Both the position numbers and the translations under genes were made by a program. Below the pieces are notes generated by a model. That model was not told the origin of the DNA and made no database searches. It saw nothing but the letters and a program-made list of their open reading frames with translations. DNA of 6,710 bases from Anaerolineae bacterium (GTDB lineage Bacteria; Chloroflexota; Anaerolineae; B4-G1), in the NCBI GenBank assembly GCA_016783285.1, contig JADHWW010000206.1, positions 1 to 6,710 on the forward strand. The letters are read 5' to 3'. Each line of letters opens with the position of its first letter. The first letter of the stretch is position 1. This document shows positions 4,020 to 6,710 of this stretch, piece after piece.

Positions 4020-6710
4020 ATGCCAAACAGTCAATTGGAAAACCTGGCGTGTCAACTGGCCAGGAGCCACGCCGTCTCCCGGCGTCCCAGGCGCAGGCCC
4101 CCGCTTGTGGACCGCCTCCGGGGGCAGGAGGCGCTCTTACACGACGCCTACCGCCGTTTTGCAGAGGCGTCTGAGGTGCAACTCGCCCTCTCCTACGCGG
4201 CCGAATGGTTGCTGGACAACTTTTACACGGTGCGACAGGCGCTGCGCCAGGTTCGCGAGGATATGCCGCCAGGCTACTATCGCCGCCTGCCCAAACTCGC
4301 TACATCCCCCCTGGGAGGCTACCCTCGAATATACGCCATCACACAGGAGATCATCGAGTACCACGAGGAGCACCTCAATCTTGACCAGGTGAGACTCTTT
4401 GTTCAGGCCTACCAACGTGTCACACCGCTGACGATGGGCGAGTTGTGGGCCCTGCCGACCATGCTGCGCCTGGGTATCCTGGAGAATCTAACACAGGCCA
4501 TCGCCCGTGTCACGGAACTGCCCCCCCCACCCGGCCCGTCTCTGCCATCTCTGCCATCTCTGAATGAGCACCGCCCTGAGCCCTTCGGCTTCGCTCAGGA
4601 CAGGCCTGCCGAAGGACTGGCAGACGAGACCGTCGTCGCCAACTGTATCCTCAGCCTACGTTTGCTGGCGACCCAGGATTGGAAGGTCTTCTTTGAAAGC
4701 GTCAGCCGCGTGGACCAGGTATTGTCTCTTGACCCGGCGAACGTCTATGCCCGTATGGACTTTGATACACGCGACCGGTATCGCGGGGTGATCGAGGAAC
4801 TGGCTCAGGCAACAGGCCGGACGGACCAGACGGGCCAAGATGAGGAAGAGGTCGCACGAGAGACAATCCGGCTGGCTGAAGAAGCCCGGCGGAGCAAGGC
4901 CAGGTCACCCCGCACCGCGCACATCGGTTTTTACCTCCTGGACGCAGGCCGGAGACAACTTGAGGCCCGCCTGGGCTATCGCCCCCCCCGGGGCGCGCGC
5001 CTGTCTCGCTGGCTGTTCGGCCATCCCACCCCGGTCTACCTGGGCACCATAACCCTGCTCACCCTGGTCATCCTGCTCGGCCTGGTCTGGTATGCTCTTG
5101 TCGCCGGCGGAACTCTCGTTCAATTGATTGGGGCAGGCTTGCTGGTGTTATTGCCCGCTACGGCTGTGGCCGTCAGCCTGGTCAACTGGTTCATTACCCA
5201 CACCGTGCCGCCCCGCGTGTTGCCCAGGATGGACTTCCAGGAAGCCATTCCGGCTGAGTACCGCACGATGGTGGTCATCCCCGCGCTTCTGACCGAGACC
5301 AGCGAGGTCGAATCCCTGTCGCACCAACTGGAACTTCACTTTCTGGGCAACGTGGACCCGCACCTGCACTTCGCCCTGCTCACCGATTTCGCCGACGCGC
5401 CACAGAAGCATAAGCCGGATGATGATAGGTTGCTGAGGCAGGTCAAAGCCGGTATCCAGGCCCTCAACAAAAAATACAGCCGAGGCTCCTCCGGGCCTTT
5501 TTATCTCTTTCATCGCGATCGGGAATGGAACCCGGGCGAGGAATGCTGGATGGGCTGGGAGCGCAAGCGGGGCAAGTTGATCGAGTTCAACAGCCTGCTT
5601 GGCGGGAGCAAGGAGACCTCCTATACCGTGCAAATGGGGGATCTCGACCTTCTCCCGGAGATCAAGTACGTCATCACGCTGGATGCGGACACGTCCTTGT
5701 CACGGGATAGCGCATCCCGCCTCGTCGCCACCCTGGCACACCCACTGAACCACGCCGAATTCGACCCGGACAGCGGCGCTGTGGTCGCCGGATACACCGT
5801 GCTCCAACCCCGGGTGGAGATCCAACCAACCAGCGCCAATAAGTCGTTGTTCACGCAGGTTTTCGCCCAGGACACCGGGGTGGATCTGTACACGCGGGCA
5901 GTATCCGACGTGTACCAGGACTTCTTTGGCGAAGGGCTCTACGCCGGCAAGGGTATCTATGACGTGGCTGCTTTTGAGAACAGCCTGGCCGAACGAGCGC
6001 CCGGCAATGCCTTGCTCAGCCACGACCTGTTTGAGGGCATCCACGGGCGCACCGCGCTGGTGACAGACGTGAGCCTGTTTGAAGATTATCCCCTACACTA
6101 CCTCGCCTACACGCGCCGGCTGCACCGTTGGGTGCGCGGTGACTGGCAACTGCTGCCCTGGCTGCTGCCCAGGGTGCCTCACGCGGGCGGCGGGACGATG
6201 CCCAACGGCCTCTCTGTGCTTGACCGCTGGAAAATACTGGACAATCTGCGCCGCAGCCTGCTCATGCCCGCACTGCTAGCCCTGTTGATCGCCGGCTGGC
6301 TATGGTTGCCCGGCTCGGCACTGGTGTGGACACTGGCAGCGGTGCTGGCGCCGGCCATGCCCCTCATTACCGGTTTCGTAACCGGGTTGGCTCGGAGATT
6401 GCGGGGTATACCGTCGGGCAGAGCCGTGCAGTCAGTACGGGCAGATGCCATCCGCTGGCTGCTGGCGCTGGTCTTTCTCCTCTATGAGACACTGCTTATG
6501 GTGGATGCTATCGGGTGCACACTGGTCCGGCTGGCCATCACCCACAACCACCTGTTGCAATGGACCACGGCTGCGCATACGATCCGCCTGTTCGGCAAGG
6601 AAATAAAAGTAGCGCTGATGTGGCATCAGATGGGCGCCGCGCCGATCCTTGCCCTGGCACTGGTTTTGCTGATAGGAATGCTCAACCCGGCGGTTTTGCC
6701 CATTGCCGCG
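4020..6710 (+). CDS. Cyclic beta-1,2-glucan synthase (NdvB/Cgs-like), N-terminal GT84 region, runs off right edge
   Basis: An ATG three bases after the previous stop opens 897 codons with no stop before the edge. Characterised synthases are about 2,800 residues, so roughly a third is seen. The family uses UDP-glucose to build beta-1,2-glucan at the inner membrane and then cyclises it. The N-terminal region shows family blocks: LLDNFY (64-69), PGYYRRLPKL (84-93), GELWALPTMLRLGILENL (140-157), SVSRVDQVL (227-235) and YARMDFDTRDRYR (243-255). Two membrane segments (about 341-362 and 366-392) precede the GT84 catalytic domain. It has VVIPALLT (418-425), LHFALLTDFADAP (449-461), RGKLIEFN (517-524), the DAD motif (Asp555, Asp557), TRAVSDVYQD (625-634), SHDLFEG (667-673) and RLHRW (700-704, the R-x2-RW motif). 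All expected catalytic motifs are present. More membrane segments follow (about 747-763, 766-786, 814-830, 875-888). The cyclisation and GH94 chain-trimming domains would lie outside the window. The linker at 168-203 is odd, carrying a proline/SLP repeat and a dispersed repeat. The product linkage cannot be proved from this part. Confidence 0.9.
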   Translation, partial: MPNSQLENLACQLARSHAVSRRPRRRPPLVDRLRGQEALLHDAYRRFAEASEVQLALSYAAEWLLDNFYTVRQALRQVREDMPPGYYRRLPKLATSPLGGYPRIYAITQEIIEYHEEHLNLDQVRLFVQAYQRVTPLTMGELWALPTMLRLGILENLTQAIARVTELPPPPGPSLPSLPSLNEHRPEPFGFAQDRPAEGLADETVVANCILSLRLLATQDWKVFFESVSRVDQVLSLDPANVYARMDFDTRDRYRGVIEELAQATGRTDQTGQDEEEVARETIRLAEEARRSKARSPRTAHIGFYLLDAGRRQLEARLGYRPPRGARLSRWLFGHPTPVYLGTITLLTLVILLGLVWYALVAGGTLVQLIGAGLLVLLPATAVAVSLVNWFITHTVPPRVLPRMDFQEAIPAEYRTMVVIPALLTETSEVESLSHQLELHFLGNVDPHLHFALLTDFADAPQKHKPDDDRLLRQVKAGIQALNKKYSRGSSGPFYLFHRDREWNPGEECWMGWERKRGKLIEFNSLLGGSKETSYTVQMGDLDLLPEIKYVITLDADTSLSRDSASRLVATLAHPLNHAEFDPDSGAVVAGYTVLQPRVEIQPTSANKSLFTQVFAQDTGVDLYTRAVSDVYQDFFGEGLYAGKGIYDVAAFENSLAERAPGNALLSHDLFEGIHGRTALVTDVSLFEDYPLHYLAYTRRLHRWVRGDWQLLPWLLPRVPHAGGGTMPNGLSVLDRWKILDNLRRSLLMPALLALLIAGWLWLPGSALVWTLAAVLAPAMPLITGFVTGLARRLRGIPSGRAVQSVRADAIRWLLALVFLLYETLLMVDAIGCTLVRLAITHNHLLQWTTAAHTIRLFGKEIKVALMWHQMGAAPILALALVLLIGMLNPAVLPIAA
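4521..4528 (+). repeat. C8 homopolymer tract in the glucan synthase linker
   Basis: Eight C bases encode the proline run at residues 168-171, directly before the SLP tandem repeat. The position lies between conserved blocks, so residue number here is probably free to vary, but a one-base slip would abolish the large downstream protein. Confidence 0.9.
4539..4562 (+). repeat. 9-bp tandem repeat (TCTCTGCCA, 2.7 copies)
   Basis: The unit TCTCTGCCA occurs twice exactly, followed by TCTCTG. It is in frame and encodes SLPSLPSL (residues 174-181). Because the unit is a multiple of three, copy changes would alter only linker length. It sits between the proline run and the FAQDR-type repeat, suggesting this linker tolerates insertions. 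Confidence 0.85.
4575..4615 (+). repeat. Dispersed palindromic repeat (FAQDR-type), in frame inside the glucan synthase gene
   Basis: The segment can fold in two mutually exclusive ways. CCTGAGC (4575-4581) pairs with GCTCAGG (4593-4599) around an 11-base loop, or CCTTCGGC (4582-4589) pairs with GCCGAAGG (4608-4615) around an 18-base loop. In the host frame it encodes EPFGFAQDRPAEGL (187-200). Repeats with this core (CTGAGCGAAG...CGAAGG on the opposite strand, read as PFDFAQDR-like peptides) are, from memory, abundant between genes in Chloroflexota and some other environmental bacteria. Here it interrupts a gene without breaking the frame: conserved synthase sequence resumes at NCILSLRLLA (208-217). 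The palindromes are seen directly; membership of a dispersed family is recognition that needs a genome-wide count. Confidence 0.65.
4982..4989 (+). repeat. C8 homopolymer tract before the first membrane segment
   Basis: Eight C bases followed by GGGG form a CCCCGGGG palindrome and encode part of YRPPRGAR, in the basic stretch just before the first membrane segment of the glucan synthase. A slip here would remove the whole catalytic domain. Confidence 0.9.

Noticed and set aside
3413..4174. 253-codon plus-strand frame across the end of the stress-protein gene and the start of the synthase
   Set aside because: It is out of frame with two clearly recognised proteins, and its translation is low-complexity and rich in Arg, Gly and Pro without a domain.
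4575..4615. Hairpins read as an intrinsic terminator inside the synthase gene
   Set aside because: No U-tract follows either stem and the reading frame continues through conserved motifs; a dispersed repeat explains it better.
5148..5633. 161-codon minus-strand frame within the synthase
   Set aside because: It is antisense to conserved GT84 motifs, with no ribosome binding site or family resemblance.

Overview
The window is G+C-rich and densely coded. It looks like bacterial chromosome of the kind found in Chloroflexota (Anaerolineae and relatives) or another environmental phylum with many sensor kinases. The hints are a soluble PAS-GAF-HisKA_2 kinase, a receiver-kinase fusion, a tandem universal stress protein, a very large glucan synthase, and a short dispersed repeat encoding the peptide FGFAQDR, a repeat type I recall from Chloroflexota-like genomes. 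No rRNA or marker gene is present, so the phylum assignment is only a guess.

Layout. (1) Positions 1-409, minus strand: the N-terminal 136 codons of a zinc-ribbon plus helix-turn-helix protein, most likely a transposase, running off the left edge. It has a good ribosome binding site and a plausible promoter at 448-476. (2) Positions 410-506: a short divergent gap. Its right part (about 483-506) still encodes PAS-domain sequence in frame with the next gene but has no start codon. (3) Positions 507-4016, plus strand: a tightly packed run of three genes, namely a PAS-GAF-HisKA_2 histidine kinase, a receiver-HisKA-HATPase hybrid and a tandem-domain universal stress protein. They are joined by a 4-base ATGA overlap and an 8-base overlap. 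(4) Position 4020 to the right edge: 897 codons, without a stop, of a cyclic beta-1,2-glucan synthase (NdvB/Cgs-like, GT84 region). It starts three bases after the stress-protein stop.

How the genes may work together. The first kinase has no membrane segment, so it should sense a cytoplasmic signal through PAS and GAF. The overlap suggests it is made together with the receiver-kinase, whose receiver Asp59 is the obvious acceptor. That protein has no DNA-binding domain and ends in a second kinase, so the pathway looks like a relay whose last regulator lies outside the window. Co-transcription with a stress protein and a periplasmic/osmoregulatory glucan synthase suggests a stress or envelope-adaptation operon; this is inference.

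Most notable: the first kinase appears to have lost its 5' end at the junction with the transposase-like gene, and the glucan synthase carries an in-frame dispersed palindromic repeat next to a small tandem repeat, in a linker between conserved N-terminal blocks.
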